Source of the DNA: JBJXFY01 sp046155815
GTDB taxonomy: Bacteria > Verrucomicrobiota > Verrucomicrobiia > Limisphaerales > CAIMTB01
Direction: 5' to 3'
Assembly: GCA_046155815.1 (NCBI GenBank)
Contig: JBJXFY010000022.1
Location: 1-16,035, forward strand
DNA length: 16,035 nucleotides
Part shown: positions 15,006 through 16,035 of the stretch, piece after piece
How the letters are laid out: the number at the start of each line of letters is the position of its first letter
Numbering within the stretch: the stretch's first letter is position 1
The notes under the pieces: generated by a model
What the model was told of the DNA's origin: nothing
The model's database searches: none
What the model saw: only the letters and a program-made list of their open reading frames with translations
Translations under genes and position numbers: made by a program

Positions 15006-16035
15006 GGCTGGGAGGAGTGGTCGGGCGACTGCGCCACCCGCAGGGCGGCAGGGGGCGGATGCATCCCCAGCGCGCCGGGCCGCTGCAGGTCGTAGATGAC
15101 GATGGCCTGCGCGGCGTGGTCGGCGGCGGGGTCGCGGCGGCGCGCCGAGGTTACAGCGCGGTCCCGGGCGTTGTCGTCGGGGCGGTAGCGCTCGTGCAGG
15201 CGCCGGTGCACCGCGGCCAGCTCCGGCTCGCCGAGCTGGGCGTGGAGCAGGGCGAGGTTGTAGTGCGCGGTGACGTTCTCCGAATCCAGCGCCAGCGTCT
15301 GCTGGAAGCGGCGGACGGCCTCGCGGAGGAATTTCTCGCGCTCCGCCCGGCGGGCCTCGCCGCGCCCCATCTTCGCGCGCTCGAAGAGGGTCTGCCCGAG
15401 CTCGTTGATGACCTCGTAGTCGCGGCTGAAGTCGAAGCCGCGCCGGTCGAGTTCCTCGTAGCGGTCCTCGAGGATGCTGGTGAAGTCACGGATGGCCTCG
15501 TCCAGGTGGCCGTTCTGCTTGTTCACGAGGCCGGTGAACCATGCGCGCGTCCACGCGGGCGCGGGCGGGTTGTAGCGGTTGGTGTCGGCGGCGCGCTGCA
15601 GCGCGGCCACGGCGTCGTCGAGGCGCCCCTCCTTGAAAAACACGCGGGCGAGGTTCACCGGGCCGTCGAAGCGGCCGAGCTTCTCGACCTGCTCGAAGGC
15701 ATGGGTCGCCTGGACCAGCTCGCCCTTCTCGCTGCCCTTGTCGCCCTTGTTCAACAGGCCGATGCCATAGTCGTTCCAGCGCTGCCACGGAGGGATGCTG
15801 GATGCTGGATGCTGGATGCTGGATGGAGAGACGCCGGCGACGGGGAAGGTCACCGAGTCGGCGGAGATGATCCGGATGGGCAGGTCATTCATGACCTGGA
15901 AAGGCTGCCCGTTGGTGTAGCCCTGACCGAAGACGTAGTTGTAGTAGATTGTGTCGAACTTCCGGTAGTTCAGGCTGACATCGAAGGTCAGCGGCTCCGT
16001 CAGGTCCTCCGGCACGGTGAAGGCGTAGTGGACGA
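15002..16035 (-). CDS. TPR protein, C-terminal part (probable tail of a multihaem cytochrome-type protein; 5' end cut by window edge)
   Basis: The reverse frame is open from the right edge (codons from 16033) to the TGA at 15002-15004. The visible start (VHYAFTVPEDL) is mid-domain, so about 344 C-terminal residues are seen. The first part (VSLNYRKF, then NDLPIRIISADSVTFPV) is a beta-rich segment. TPR-like repeats begin at QRWNDYGIGLL and run to HYNLALLHAQLGEPE. A tail with RLHERYRPDDNARDRAV and AIVIYDLQ follows. This order (NYRKF segment, NDYGIGL TPR block, RPDDNARD-like tail) is what I recall at the C-terminus of large exported multihaem cytochrome/TPR proteins of Verrucomicrobiota. No haem-binding CxxCH is present in the visible part, so that is inference. 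A heptamer tract encodes the linker between the two parts. The stop overlaps the FG-GAP gene start. Confidence 0.8.
   Translation of the reverse strand, partial: VHYAFTVPEDLTEPLTFDVSLNYRKFDTIYYNYVFGQGYTNGQPFQVMNDLPIRIISADSVTFPVAGVSPSSIQHPASSIPPWQRWNDYGIGLLNKGDKGSEKGELVQATHAFEQVEKLGRFDGPVNLARVFFKEGRLDDAVAALQRAADTNRYNPPAPAWTRAWFTGLVNKQNGHLDEAIRDFTSILEDRYEELDRRGFDFSRDYEVINELGQTLFERAKMGRGEARRAEREKFLREAVRRFQQTLALDSENVTAHYNLALLHAQLGEPELAAVHRRLHERYRPDDNARDRAVTSARRRDPAADHAAQAIVIYDLQRPGALGMHPPPAALRVAQSPDHSSQP
15793..15825. repeat. Heptanucleotide tandem repeat GGATGCT, 4.7 copies, inside a coding region
   Basis: Four exact copies of GGATGCT (15793-15820) are followed by GGATG. On the coding (minus) strand it reads as repeats of AGCATCC and encodes the linker SPSSIQHPASSIP between the beta-rich segment and the TPR block. 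Seven is not a multiple of three, so gain or loss of one unit shifts the reading frame. Confidence 0.9.

Overview
The window looks like a stretch of chromosome from a high-GC, Gram-negative bacterium, most probably a member of Verrucomicrobiota. An outer membrane with LPS is implied by a complete CMP-KDO synthetase gene (kdsB). The phylum guess rests on three things: the mix of families (tandem DUF4159 genes with MoxR/DUF58/BatA, FG-GAP/UnbV proteins, a TPR protein that looks like the tail of a multihaem cytochrome); the cluster of short hairpins between two operon genes at 2168-2290; and the GGATGCT heptamer tract at 15793-15825, a style of repeat I associate with that phylum. It is an inference. 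There is no 16S gene here to settle it.

Left part (1-7662, minus strand). Six genes read leftwards as one probable operon: a large secreted TPR protein with an HExxH metallopeptidase core, two tandem DUF4159 paralogues, a MoxR AAA+ ATPase, a DUF58 protein, and a BatA-type membrane protein with a von Willebrand A domain that runs off the left edge. Most junctions are ATGA overlaps or direct contacts. The exception is the 157-base gap between moxR and the DUF58 gene, which holds the hairpin cluster. MoxR, DUF58 and vWA proteins together form a well-known chaperone-like or envelope-stress module whose substrate is usually unknown.

Middle (7831-10857, plus strand). kdsB diverges from the operon across a 168-base gap. 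It is followed by a PPK2-family polyphosphate kinase, an exported ThuA-domain protein and a GNAT acetyltransferase; the last two overlap by ATGA. The genes appear metabolically unrelated.

Right part. ffh (signal recognition particle GTPase) reads leftwards and converges on the GNAT gene. tRNA-Tyr(GUA) with an encoded CCA lies divergently on the plus strand, and thiE (thiamine phosphate synthase) begins, with a TTG codon, 11 bases after the tRNA. thiE converges on a leftward pair: a membrane-anchored FG-GAP/ASPIC-UnbV (CRTAC1-like) protein and, upstream of it with a GTGA overlap, the C-terminal part of a TPR protein cut by the right edge.

Almost all of the window is coding and no gap exceeds 300 bases. 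No insertion sequence, CRISPR array or phage gene was seen. The points most worth following up are the operon with duplicated DUF4159 genes and a leading TPR-metallopeptidase, the intra-operon hairpin cluster, the in-gene heptamer tract, and the tRNA-Tyr/thiE junction.
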